The notes beneath the pieces were generated by a model that ran no database searches, had not been told where the DNA came from, and was given only the letters and a program-made list of their open reading frames with translations. Positions 23,101 through 32,379 of a stretch of DNA of 64,000 nucleotides are shown here, piece by piece. How positions within the stretch are numbered: position 1 is the first letter of the stretch; every line of letters starts with the position of its first letter. The DNA lies in contig OY751491.1 of the NCBI GenBank assembly GCA_963565915.1, positions 4,092,001 to 4,156,000 on the forward strand. The letters are read 5' to 3'. Both the position numbers and the translations under genes were made by a program. Source of the DNA: Entoloma clypeatum (Eukaryota > Basidiomycota > Agaricomycetes > Agaricales > Entolomataceae).

Positions 23101-23361
23101 ATTCCGAACCAGACAGTAACTCCGCCTCCTCCGATCGACGTTGAAGGAGAAGTGGAATACGAAATCGCCGAAATCCTTGACACCAAACTGGATCGTCGGC
23201 GTTCTTGCAAACTGCTCTACCTAGTCCGTTGGCTAGGCTATGAAGGAACCGATGAGGAACAGTCCTGGCTACCTGCCACGGAACTCGAACACGCGACGGA
23301 CTTAGTCACAGACTTCCACTCCGCGTATCCAGAGAAACTGGGCCCCTTATCACACCTATAG
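20119..23361 (+). pseudogene. Gyp-A pol: RT, RNase H, integrase, chromodomain; one TGA
   Basis: One frame is interrupted only by TGA at 21808-21810. Domains in order: RT with [20 protein letters not shown] and the YLDD active site (codons 20947-20958); RNase H ([41 protein letters not shown]); integrase zinc finger (HDHILSGHPGQ...CKSCTTC); core with SMDFIETLP, VTSDQGPEFVSRF and HPEGDGQTERTNQTLEQYLR (D, D, E); GPY/F-like KYLGPFDILA; and chromodomain (EYEIAEILDTKLD...LYLVRWLGYEGTDEEQSWLP). The stop falls in the linker between RNase H and integrase, where CGA would restore the frame. It is the best-preserved Gyp-A pol here. The chromodomain suggests targeting to methylated-histone chromatin, as known for chromoviruses. 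Confidence 0.93.
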
Positions 23362-23413
23362 AACCGCGCAAGACTCTCATATTGCAAAAAATAACAAAAA
23401 TAATAAAAAGAAA

Positions 23414-24252
23414 CTAGAGGGGGGAGGGGCTACTGGGTTTTGGCCTTTTTGGCCGGCGGACCCTCATCCTCCGACCCTTCCTCCAACTCCTCCATTTTTT
23501 CCCCTGTTTCTTCCTCCGCTTTCCTCGCCTGCTTTTTCTCCTCCTCCATTTTCTCCGCTCGCAGTTCTGCAAGCTCCCCCTCGTCCACGCCTCCAGCAAG
23601 AAGTTCCGGTAGGCGAGGTGGTTGTTTAAAATTTGCAGCTGCCGGAGCAGCGCCCAACCGACCCTCGCCGACCGCTCCTCTCTCTCCTCCAGAGCCTCCC
23701 GGAGCTCCCGGAGCTCCTCCGCGACCCCTGCGCCGCAGCATCTTTTCACCCCGCTCGGGCCCGCGACCTCCGCGACGGCCTCCTTTGTCTTCCCCCGTTT
23801 CCGCTTCGCCCTCGTCTCGCTGAGTTTCAGGCAAACCCGTTTGCCGTCTTTACACCGCTGGCATGCGGTGCCCTTCCCCTGCCTAAGGAGACTGTCAGTA
23901 AGAAAAAGAAGATGAAAAAAGCGGGTACTCACAATGCCCACTTGCACTCCACCTTCGCCTGCGCACAGGCCTGACACGCCTCCCCCCGGACCTCCGACTC
24001 CTCCGCCCTCTGCTTCCCCATTTTCGTTGTTTTCTTCCACTCCGCCTCCGCCTTTGCCTCCGCCTTTGCCTCCGCCTCTGCCTTCTTCTTCGCCTCTGCC
24101 TCCCTCGCCCTCCTCTCGGCCTCCGCCTTCTTCCTTGCCTCCGCCTCCTCCTTCTCCTTGCGTATCTGCGCCAGACGGCGCAGGAGCTCCTCTTCGGAGT
24201 TGTCTAGGTTGGTGCTGGATCGGGTGGGCTGTGTGCTCGAGCCTTGGGGCAT
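23414..24252 (-). CDS. Antisense spliced gene of Gyp-A: coiled-coil Zn2Cys6-type protein (copy 2, frame-disturbed)
   Basis: The position is the same as copy 1: opposite strand, 52 bases past the pol stop. Exon 1 is 24252-23933 (ATG at 24252, MPQGSSTQPTRSSTNLDNSE), followed by a Lys/Glu/Ala coiled coil and CQACAQAKVEC. The intron is 23932-23883 (GTGAGT...CCTTAG); a second acceptor (GACAG) nine bases upstream stays in frame. Exon 2 opens with KGTACQRCKDGKRVC. The pattern C-x2-C-x6-C-x10-C-x2-C-x6-C again fits Zn2Cys6. The acidic C-terminus ending PAKKAKTQ lies in a different frame from the first part of exon 2, so a frameshift near 23630 has probably disturbed it. The sequence has drifted far from copy 1 while keeping the cysteines and layout, which suggests past selection. 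Confidence 0.65.
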
Positions 24253-24357
24253 GTTGGTGGTAACTGGAAGAAACCCTTGAAGCCGCTCATCTCCGTTAAA
24301 TAACCGAGACCACATGACCTTGTTTATTTTCTTGCAGTCTTCCATGGGTGTCAGACC

Positions 24358-24371
24358 TAAGAGGGGAATAC
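24358..24371 (+). other. Polypurine tract of Gyp-A
   Basis: The run AAGAGGGGAATAC abuts the LTR start TGTTATATCC. It is near-identical to the tract at 1726. Confidence 0.7.
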
Positions 24372-24701
24372 TGTTATATCCGTCTCCGAATCTCCGATCC
24401 ACTCCGATCATCCTCCGACATTCTGGACATCCGTTACCTCCGCATCTCCGCACGTTGCCATCGTGCATTTCATATTCATAACTCCATGCCTTTATGCATT
24501 TCATATTCATATTCCCGTTTACTTGTGCATTGCCTTTTCCGCATGGTCCATTGACCGACATCTCTGATGTTCGTTACAGTCGCTGGCAACTTATGCCACA
24601 ACTCCGGACCTACTCCGACCATCTCCGTAAAGTAATATCATTTAGGTATTTAAGCTTGTACCATACCTGTAGTTCCTGAGTTCGAATATCAACAAAGTTC
24701 A
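24372..24701 (+). repeat. LTR-A2 (3' LTR of Gyp-A)
   Basis: It starts TGTTATATCCGTCTCC. The end is either ...TATCAACA at 24694 or ...AAGTTCA at 24701. The related minus-strand copy at 61684-61963 also continues AACAAAGTTCA, so the last seven bases may be the start of a leader. Cop-E begins at the next base. The LTR differs from LTR-A1 although the internal regions are related, so at least two Gyp-A subfamilies are present. Confidence 0.8.
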
Positions 24702-25050
24702 TGTTGAACATATCGCCAGATATGTCGCACCATGTGCTTGTCACAGGAAGTGACTATAAGTCACTATTACCATATATGTGAGTTTATGGTATAACCACGG
24801 ACGCATGACTTGTTTATGTATTGTTTGTACAATGGTCCGTGCGCATATTGGATTAGTATAAATACCCATGTATTTAGTACGATGAATCCTAACTTCTTGA
24901 ACACCCCAGTTCTTTGAGTTAACTAACAAGCTAGTATAGCTTCTAGATTCCCTTTAGTTACTCTTAACCAGGTTAGTTGAGCTTCCACTATGCCTTCGTA
25001 CCGCTACGTCTTGAGCGCCCTTTGGGCTGCCTACATCGGTTACATCATTA
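24702..25050 (+). repeat. Cop-E 5' LTR (349 bp)
   Basis: It starts TGTTGAACATATCGCC and ends GGTTACATCATTA, directly followed by the primer-binding site. A TATAAATA box is at 24857-24864. The 342-bp partner is at 31105-31446. By eye the two differ at about one position in ten plus indels around 24930-24970, which is high for a pair made in one insertion. Confidence 0.9.
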
Positions 25051-25826
25051 GGTTATGGGCCCCGGCCCTAGCGCCGCATGCTCTAAGCATCTTAGCTTTT
25101 GCGCTACTATTGGCAGCATCCGCTTTGTATGCTAGCCTGGAGACTGGTTTCCTCAGCATCGAATACATCGAGCTCGATGGTTCCCTCAATGGTGAACCTC
25201 GCAGCATTCGAGGTATTGAATGTACCTTTCAATGGGCCATTCTTGATCGATTGCTTGAGAGAATCCCTGTTACAATGATCGTATCACGAGAACAAGTCCA
25301 TATGGTGCCAACGGCACAGGGCTCAGTCCCTTCAGGTCTTGATGACAATGGACGCATCGTTGCACGATGCGGGGTGTGTCGACAACTCGTTGTTGACAGT
25401 CAGCATTGCCCAAGGCATTGCATAGACAACACCACCTTTGACTACTCGTGTACTACGTGTGATGCAGGATCAGCCAGGACTCGAGTTCAAAACCGCAGAC
25501 GGCGTAATCACCGTACTGAGGTACCTGTTGCGGTACCTACCCAAGATGGAGATCCCACGGATCCTCCGCCCGTGTATGTTGATGATGGGACCATCCCTGA
25601 AGCACACGGGGCACCTCCTCTTTCGCCTCCGGCCCGACAAATTCGGTTGCCGGATAATGACCCCTTAATAGAGGCGGCGAACAGAGCGAATGAAGTCATG
25701 CTCCCTATTCAGGGAGGATCTTGCACCTGTGGGCAACACAGCACTCAGGGCGCACATGACGATTGGGTAGAACTAGTGATGGCATTTCATATGCTACCAC
25801 TAGACCAAACAGAGAACGAAGAATGA
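24990..25826 (+). CDS. Cop-E ORF0: extra 278-aa ORF upstream of gag, starting in the LTR
   Basis: The ATG at 24990 lies 61 bases before the LTR end; residues 1-20 are LTR-encoded and residues 21-25 are encoded by the primer-binding site. Residues ~6-20 and ~29-50 are strongly hydrophobic (membrane helices or a signal anchor). Cysteines cluster as CGVC (127-130), C140, C144 and CTTC (154-157), a possible zinc-binding fold. A basic stretch follows (164-175, RTRVQNRRRRNHR), then a Pro/Asp-rich tail with CTC at 245-247. The frame is open to TGA at 25824-25826. I recognise no family. It could be an accessory, envelope-like or nucleic-acid-binding protein; all of that is inference. Cop-D has no counterpart. 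The length without stops and the coherent composition argue for coding. Confidence 0.6.
   Translation: MPSYRYVLSALWAAYIGYIIRLWAPALAPHALSILAFALLLAASALYASLETGFLSIEYIELDGSLNGEPRSIRGIECTFQWAILDRLLERIPVTMIVSREQVHMVPTAQGSVPSGLDDNGRIVARCGVCRQLVVDSQHCPRHCIDNTTFDYSCTTCDAGSARTRVQNRRRRNHRTEVPVAVPTQDGDPTDPPPVYVDDGTIPEAHGAPPLSPPARQIRLPDNDPLIEAANRANEVMLPIQGGSCTCGQHSTQGAHDDWVELVMAFHMLPLDQTENEE
25051..25065 (+). other. Cop-E primer-binding site (half-tRNA-iMet type)
   Basis: GGTTATGGGCCCCGG lies immediately after the LTR. Its complement matches the anticodon-loop side of initiator tRNA-Met (GGGCCCATAACC), the priming mode known for Drosophila copia and yeast Ty5. The same sequence is used by Cop-D. Confidence 0.8.
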
Positions 25827-25894
25827 TGATTGACAAGGCAGCTCGTCTATTTATTTTCTGATGCGCTTTTTCGATATTTCATATGCTGATTCTA

Positions 25895-25909
25895 TTTATG
25901 TTTCGCAGC
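25895..25909 (+). promoter_or_regulatory. Possible 3' splice site ahead of Cop-E gag
   Basis: CTGAT (a possible branch site, ~25886) followed by TTTCGCAG ends six bases before the ATG at 25916. A GTATGT donor-like word lies at ~25575 in ORF0. Splicing out ORF0 would let gag be translated first. The site is inferred from words only. Confidence 0.3.
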
Positions 25910-25915
25910 ATCATC

Positions 25916-28900
25916 ATGTCTTCAAACTCAAAACTCGACCTTGCTTCCTCCGTTCCCAAGCTCACCACCACCAACTTCTCCGTCTATCAGGAGAAAATGA
26001 GCGCCTACTTGAAGGCAGCTAAAGTGTGGAGGATCGTCACCGGCGACAAAAAGTTCCCGGCTGATCCTAAAGAGACAGATTTCCAAGACAAGTTAAACAC
26101 TTGGCATGAACAGGACGATCAGGCCCAAGGCCTAATCCAGATGTCCATTTCGGACTCTCTCGTCCATCACATCAAGGGAGCTAAAACCTCCAAGGAGATG
26201 TGGGACCTGATCGCCACTAAACTGTCCACGGTCGGCCCGTCCACCGTTTTTGCTGATTTCCAGCAACTCCTCTGCACCTCTCTTTCTCCTGCCGATCCTT
26301 TATCTGGCATCGATAAGATGCAGACCCTATTTCAGCGACTCGAGCACAACCACATAGATATCCCCAAGTTCGTCCGGATCATGATGATCCTGAATGGACT
26401 GCCTCAGGGCTATGATGGTCTAGTACACAGCATCCTCTTTGATGCGGTGCACTATGTGGCGCCTGGCGGCAATCAGTCCACAGTACTCGAAATCGGGAAG
26501 GTAATCGAGCAAATACGCTCGGAATACTTCCGTAAAAACCCGCACGCTCCACAGTCCCAAGGAAGCGCTCACGCGAATAAGATCTCTGCAGTAAAACGCG
26601 CTCGTCCCAACCCCCCGAAGTACCAGCCTCGCACTGGACCCTCTCAGGGATCTTCGGAAGGACCGGCTGCTAACCAGCAGCATTCGCATCAGCACTCCAA
26701 GCCCTGGAAAGGCAAGGGACGTGGAACTTCCACCGGGAAAACCAAGGGCAAAGGACCCTGGAAAGGTAAAGAGAAGGCGCATTTTGCCTCCTCTGCCATG
26801 GATAGCGCCCCTGATGGGCAGCTTCCAATCCAGACCTTACCCAACACGGTCATTTACGGAAATGGGTCTATCTTCACTCTGCACCCCTCATCATCCACCG
26901 ACTGGAGGATAAGGAACAACCAATCGCTTGTGATTGGTAATATTCCTGGCCCAGGCCCTTTCACGGACCTGGATGGAGCGCGCACACTAGCTAACAGCAT
27001 TGGTGTCCCTCCAACAGCTCAGAATCTAACTCGTCTCGTCGAGGTCCCTGCGCTTCAACGTAATGAAGCTGCAATGTCAAGGCCGCTCTCAGCGCCCCCG
27101 ACAATGGACCCCCGGAATCACCGCATTCCGGTTTTCGAAGAAACGCCGAGTAGAATCAGCTGGGCCGATGAGATGGAGACAGAAGACATAGCCCCCACCA
27201 TAAGGGGCTATTACGATGAAGGATACGTCAACGACTACATGGAGTATGAAGTTTCCCGTGGTGATGGAAACAACGACGACATGGGGTATGTTTCACATTC
27301 AAAAGCACGTACAATGCAGTTAACAAATACTTCACAGAAGCCTCTTTGGAGACGAGTGAATGGACGGCGGTCCAATGTATTTTTATCACCTGCTGTACAC
27401 GCGCTTATAGCGCAAATAAATTCTCATTATGCGAATTGTGCTGAATGTAAGAAACAGAATCAATCCAATTGGATTCTTGATTCAGGTGCATCATTGCACT
27501 TTACTTATGATATCAATGATTTCATTGAGTATACCCCACTAAAAAATCGTCAATCTGTGCAAATTGCACAGAAAGGTCACACTATTCAGATCCTTGGACA
27601 AGGGACGGTGTTGATTAATCACATCATCAAGAAAAACGGGCGAGAACAAAACAAAATAACTCGTCTATCACCCGTTTATTATATACCAGATTTAGACGTT
27701 CGTCTTTTATCTGTAGGCGAGATCCTTAAACAAGGAAATGAAATTAGCGGACGATTTGGTTCGATCACGCTAAAGACCAATTCAGGTCTTCCTTTGTTTA
27801 TGTGTTATCCTCATAAGGCAAATGAATCGATTTATTGGCTAAATGCCACGATCATTAAAGAGGAACGAATACACTTGGTTAGCCTTAGTGTCTCACAATC
27901 TGTTGATTATGACACCTGGCACAAGCGATTCGGACACCCTTCACATGAAGTACTGCGACATGCTTCTAAACATGTCAAAGGTTTCAATGGAGTGGACAAA
28001 CCGTCCACTGAGCGACCCTGCAAAGGATGCGCTCTTGGAAAGATGCCTTCAAAATCTTTCCCACCATCTCAGACACGCGCTAAAGCACCTCTTGAGCTAA
28101 TCCATTCGGATTTAAAGCAATTCAAGAAGGCAACTTATAGCAAATATAATTATTATATCAGCTTTGTTGATGACTACACATCACACGCCTGGATCTCTTT
28201 ATTGAGACTAAAATCCGATGCACACTCTGCACTTCGTGATTTTAATGCCATGGTTAAAAACCAATTCAATACGACAATTAAAACTTGGCGTTTTGATGGC
28301 GGCGGTGAGTTTGTCCCTTTCCAAGCAGATATGCGTGAGATGGGAATCCAGGGTGAAGTTACTGTGCCGCACCAGCCACAACAAAACGGTCGAGCGGAAC
28401 GTTTTAACAGAACTTTAATGGATAAAGCACTTGCTATGTTGCATGATGCTTGCCTACCCGAAATATGGATTCAATTTGCGGTAGAACATGCACTTCACTT
28501 GTATAACCGAACTCCATTGAAAAGACATGGATGGCTTACTCCGTATGAGTCCCTTAAAAAGGAAAAGCCTGATGTGTCGAACCTACACGTTTTTGGATGT
28601 GGAGCTTACGTCTTTCTTCCAAAAGAAATTCGTACTACCACCGCTAAATCCGAGCTGATGATCTTCATCGGATTTAAAACTGGAACTAAAGGTTACCGGT
28701 TTATGCGAATTCCAAACAACGTAGTCTTCATAGGTGTCACAGCAATGTTTGATGAACAGCTGTTCCCAAAATGTTCTACAATGAACAAAATACCTTCGAT
28801 AACACAATACCATGATCCAACATCAGACGATATGGGAAACGATGATGCAAATGGACATGATGGCCCGTCTGTTTTACCAACCGATGATTTCCATTCGGAA

Positions 28901-29254
28901 GATAATGATGCACATGGTCCTGGTGGTTCACGTTACCCGTCTAATCCAGGAACCCATGATGACAATCATAACCTCCCTGATATAAATAGCGACCAAACTG
29001 GTCAGCTTCCCGAAGGTTCCAGTCAGACTTCTGATGGAACAAACAGACAGGACACCGCTGAGAATCAGCAGTGGGTTCCCCGGACTCGCAATCCAGGGAA
29101 ACGTGTGCGCATAGATGCACCAAACGATGATCGTGCCTTACCAGGCGATTATCGTCCACAAACTGATCGTCCTCGTCGTACTCGGGTTATACCCCAGCGT
29201 CCTGGAAATGTTTATGGGAACAACCCGGCTGAGGCCTTGTCAAAATCAGCGTGA
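25916..29254 (+). CDS. Cop-E gag-protease-integrase
   Basis: The start was chosen at ATG 25916 (MSSNSKLDLASSVPKL), where copia-type Gag similarity begins, although the frame is open from 25883. Gag (to ~residue 320) has TTTNFSVYQEKMSAYLKAAK and TSKEMWDLIATKLSTVGPST; it has no CCHC knuckle and ends in a Lys/Gly-rich basic stretch. Protease carries NWILDSGASLHFTYD. Integrase has the H-H-C-C finger (WHKRFGHPSHE...CKGCALGK), HSDLK, WRFDGGGEFV and QNGRAERFNRTL (D, D, E). The frame ends at TGA 29252, just before RT; skipping one base near 29243 joins the RT frame. The element is otherwise nearly intact, so a recent single-base change is likely. Confidence 0.92.
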   Translation: MSSNSKLDLASSVPKLTTTNFSVYQEKMSAYLKAAKVWRIVTGDKKFPADPKETDFQDKLNTWHEQDDQAQGLIQMSISDSLVHHIKGAKTSKEMWDLIATKLSTVGPSTVFADFQQLLCTSLSPADPLSGIDKMQTLFQRLEHNHIDIPKFVRIMMILNGLPQGYDGLVHSILFDAVHYVAPGGNQSTVLEIGKVIEQIRSEYFRKNPHAPQSQGSAHANKISAVKRARPNPPKYQPRTGPSQGSSEGPAANQQHSHQHSKPWKGKGRGTSTGKTKGKGPWKGKEKAHFASSAMDSAPDGQLPIQTLPNTVIYGNGSIFTLHPSSSTDWRIRNNQSLVIGNIPGPGPFTDLDGARTLANSIGVPPTAQNLTRLVEVPALQRNEAAMSRPLSAPPTMDPRNHRIPVFEETPSRISWADEMETEDIAPTIRGYYDEGYVNDYMEYEVSRGDGNNDDMGYVSHSKARTMQLTNTSQKPLWRRVNGRRSNVFLSPAVHALIAQINSHYANCAECKKQNQSNWILDSGASLHFTYDINDFIEYTPLKNRQSVQIAQKGHTIQILGQGTVLINHIIKKNGREQNKITRLSPVYYIPDLDVRLLSVGEILKQGNEISGRFGSITLKTNSGLPLFMCYPHKANESIYWLNATIIKEERIHLVSLSVSQSVDYDTWHKRFGHPSHEVLRHASKHVKGFNGVDKPSTERPCKGCALGKMPSKSFPPSQTRAKAPLELIHSDLKQFKKATYSKYNYYISFVDDYTSHAWISLLRLKSDAHSALRDFNAMVKNQFNTTIKTWRFDGGGEFVPFQADMREMGIQGEVTVPHQPQQNGRAERFNRTLMDKALAMLHDACLPEIWIQFAVEHALHLYNRTPLKRHGWLTPYESLKKEKPDVSNLHVFGCGAYVFLPKEIRTTTAKSELMIFIGFKTGTKGYRFMRIPNNVVFIGVTAMFDEQLFPKCSTMNKIPSITQYHDPTSDDMGNDDANGHDGPSVLPTDDFHSEDNDAHGPGGSRYPSNPGTHDDNHNLPDINSDQTGQLPEGSSQTSDGTNRQDTAENQQWVPRTRNPGKRVRIDAPNDDRALPGDYRPQTDRPRRTRVIPQRPGNVYGNNPAEALSKSA

Positions 29255-31097
29255 TTGGAGCAGAACCGTTCAGGAGGATTCACGGCGATACGCCTATAAT
29301 CCCCGATCGGAGACCAGACCCCAGCAATCTGGCGCTGTTCCATCAACTAGCTCCGCTGATCCTCAGATGTATCAGAACAATTCCAATCCGAATCCGGATA
29401 TAGATATGGAGGAATTACTCTATATTAGGGAAGGGGGAGGACAGTCACAAATGCTTGCGCACTTGCTATCTAAAGCAATCCCTGCATATGACGAAATTCC
29501 ACAAGACCCAAAGTCTTGGCAAATGAAGGACATAAATAAGCTACCTGAAAAGGAAAAGCTTGAATGGAAAGCAGCATGCCGTGGGGAACTAGAAGCCCTC
29601 CGGAAGCGCAATGTCTTTAAGTTGGTTGACCTGCCTAAAGGTCGTAAAACCATCAGAAATCGATGGGTATTCGACGTCAAAACTGACGGACGAAAGAAGG
29701 CACGACTCGTTGCCAAGGGTTTCTCACAGATCGAGGGTATCGATTTTGATGAGATCTTCTCACCTGTGATACGTTTCGAGACTATCCGAATCCTCTTCGC
29801 CGTAGCTGCGCTTGAAGGATGGGTGATTGAAGGAGTAGATGTCAAATCAGCTTTTCTCTATGGAGAGCTCGATGAGGAAATCTATATGAATCAACCCGAA
29901 GGCTTTGTTGTCAAAGGCCAAGAACAGAAGGTCATCCGTTTATTAAAAGCACTCTATGGCCTAAAACAGGCTGCAAGAGCGTGGTGGATCGCGCTCAATG
30001 CATCAATGGAGAAGCTAGGTTTTACTCGATGTAGAACTGACTCAGGCGTCTTTGTTTACCACAACAAACAATCAGGTGATTTGATAATCGCTTTGATCTA
30101 TGTTGATGACGGCCTGTTCATGGGATCAAACCCAGATCTTGTTCGCAAGATAAAATCTGACTTTAAAAATAAATGGGAAAGTCGTGATCTTGGTATTGCT
30201 AAAGAATTCTTGCGTATGAGAATACGACAAGATTCGGGAAAGCAGATCGTAACAATCAATCAGTCAGAATACCTGAAGAAGATCATTAAGCGCTTTGGCT
30301 TAGAAAATGCAAAGGCTGCTGACACTCCACTCCCAAAGGGTTATTACCCTGCACCAAATGAGGGGGAGGTGGATCCCACACTCAAAACAAGGTACCAAAT
30401 GATCATTGGATCGTTGTTGTACTTGTCCATTGGAACGAGACCGGACATTGCTTTTGCAGTTGCAAAAATGTCACAAATGTCTGCAAACCCTTCCAAAGAG
30501 CATGAGAAATACGCTCTACGGATTATCAGATATCTTGTCGGTACTCAAGACTATTCTATAATTTATGATGGTCGATCCAAGGCTTCCTTTGAAGCATGGA
30601 CAGATTCAGACTGGGCATCAGACCCATCTGATAGAAAATCCCAATCGGGATATTTCCTTAAGCTTGCAGGAGGACTTGTTCTTTGGAAAAGTCGCAAGCA
30701 AAAGACAGTGGCACATTCGTCCACTGAGGCGGAAATGGTTGCTGCCAGTGAATGTTCACGGGAGTGCGAATGGGTTACTCATCTCTTCAAAGAGCTTGGA
30801 CTACAGGACATTACCAAAATGCCGTTCCATGTAGATAACCAAGGCGCGATTTTCAATGCGCAAAACCCAGTCACTGAAGGCAGAACCAAACATATAGCAA
30901 TCCATCACTTTGCTATACGCGATAGAGTTAAAGATGGATTGATCGAACCACGGTTCGTTCCGGGAACAGAGAATCCGGCTGATATGTTTACCAAGCCACT
31001 TGGTCGCCAGGAATTTGAGAAATTCCGTGCTCTACTCCGAATGGAGTTTAAAGAGCCTTATACTCCACTTACGAAACCTACCCGGGATTCTAAGTGA
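29243..31097 (+). CDS. Cop-E reverse transcriptase-RNase H (frameshifted from gag-pol)
   Basis: The frame is open through the whole copia RT: KRNVFKLVDLPKGRKTIRNR, KARLVAKGFSQIEGIDFDEI, VDVKSAFLYGELDEEIYMNQ, LYGLKQAARAWW and the YVDD active site (IYVDDGLFMG). RNase H follows with WTDSDWASDPSDRKSQSGY, HSSTEAEMVAASE and VDNQGAIFNAQNP, ending FVPGTENPADMFTKPLGRQEF. It is the only complete copia RT here without an internal stop. It relates to the upstream ORF by +1 (one base too many near 29243). Confidence 0.92.
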
Positions 31098-31104
31098 GGG
31101 GGAG
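31096..31104 (+). other. Cop-E polypurine tract
   Basis: GAGGGGGAG abuts the 3' LTR start TGTTGAAC, as expected for plus-strand priming. Confidence 0.75.
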
Positions 31105-31446
31105 TGTTGAACATATTGCCAGATATGTCGCACTATGTGCTTGTCACAGAAAGTGACGATAAGTCACTATTACCATATATGTGAGTTTATGGTATAACCA
31201 CGGACGCATGACTTGTTTATGTATTGTTTGTACAATGGTCCGTGCGCATATTGGATTAGTATAAATACCCATGTATTTAGTACGGTGAATCCAAACTCCT
31301 TGAACACCCAGTTCTCTGAGATGTTGTAGCTAGTTAGCTTCTTGATTCCACTAACGTCTCTTAACCAGGTTAGTCTAGCTTCCATATGCCTTCGTACCGT
31401 TATGTCTTGAGCGCCCTTTGGGCTGCCTACATCGGTTACATCATTA
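31105..31446 (+). repeat. Cop-E 3' LTR (342 bp)
   Basis: It matches 24702-25050 including the TATAAATA region and the terminal GGTTACATCATTA. It also carries the ORF0 ATG at 31386, which here reads out into flanking DNA. Its right flank, CATCTGTGAGGC, is Gyp-B gag; the left flank of the element is LTR-A2, so no target duplication exists. Confidence 0.9.
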
Positions 31447-32379
31447 CATCTGTGAGGCTCTTTTGGAACCTGATGTATAGTTTGGTGGCTTTCCACCACT
31501 TGTCAAAGGTGTGTCGGTCCTTGAACATCCCAGGATCCTTGATGATCTTGGATGTATCCATTGTTTGTACAGCCGGAGCTTCTGCCATGTTTAGAGTCTG
31601 TGGAGGAGGAGAGGAGTCGGGTTGTTGGGATGAAGATGGGGTTTGGGATACAGGTAAGGATTGAAAATGAGTCCCTGTTCTAGGCATCTGTTCGATATCT
31701 GACTGTGCGGAGTCAAAAGTAAATTCGTCAGAGGACTCATCGGCAGAATCGGTGGCAAAGCGTTCAGAGTATTTCCTCTGTAAATCTCTAAGGAATCTCT
31801 GTTCCTGCGCATCTGTTGGTCGCGAGAAGGGGTCAAGTCTCTCGTTTCATGCCCAGCGGTTGTACTTGGTCTGTTGTTCTTCGGTGGTGAAGTGGGCTTA
31901 GATCTGCTGCTTTGAGTAAGACATGATGATGTGGCTCTGGGACATCTTGATGTGAGCATCCTAATCAATCTTCTGATAATGGTTGTCTGGACACCGATAA
32001 ACTCTCTGCTCTCTGTGATCCGACCTGTCTGAGGTCCTTCTTGAATGCGAAAGCTTTCGAGTTCGTTCTGTCGGGCGTTATAGCGCGCGATCTGGTGTTG
32101 CTGAGCAAGATGGATGCTCTCTGCTATCTCGCCATGGGGGCGATGCTCGTCGTTGTCTAGTTCTTCGTCAAGCACCTGCTGTAGGATGTGACGGATCTCC
32201 GATTCGATGTACTGCTGGATGAGCGTAAAATTGATACTGTCTCGAGGACTTAGCTCCTCCTGTCGGGCTTCTGGCATGCTGAATGGGTTACTGGTGAAGT
32301 CTTCAAAGAAGCGCGACGTCTTGACTTGTCTGGTAGTTGCTCTCTTTGCTCTGGGCAAACCTAACGAGATTTAGCAACT
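31447..32379 (-). pseudogene. Gyp-B (second copy) leader and gag 5' part, truncated
   Basis: On the minus strand, after the LTR at 32380-32780, comes a leader and an open frame (to 31591) with PEARQEELSPRDS, YIESEIRHILQQVLDEELDN and QQHQIARYNARQNELESFR. Overlapping it in another frame is the true Gag start (SYSKQQIYAHFTTKEQQTEY, later TMDTSKIIKDPGMFKDRHTF and DKWWKATKLYIRFQKSLTD). The body is cut at 31446/31447 by the right end of Cop-E. The matching uninterrupted sequence is at 46018-46750 on the plus strand. The upstream frame lacks an early ATG; its first internal ATG is at MPEARQEEL. Confidence 0.8.

Noticed and set aside
24676..24692. GAGTTCGAATATC resembling a tRNA T-loop
   Set aside because: No acceptor stem, D-arm or anticodon arm can be folded around it; it lies at the end of LTR-A2.
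31386..31664. Separate gene starting in the Cop-E 3' LTR
   Set aside because: The first residues are the LTR part of ORF0; the rest is antisense Gyp-B gag.
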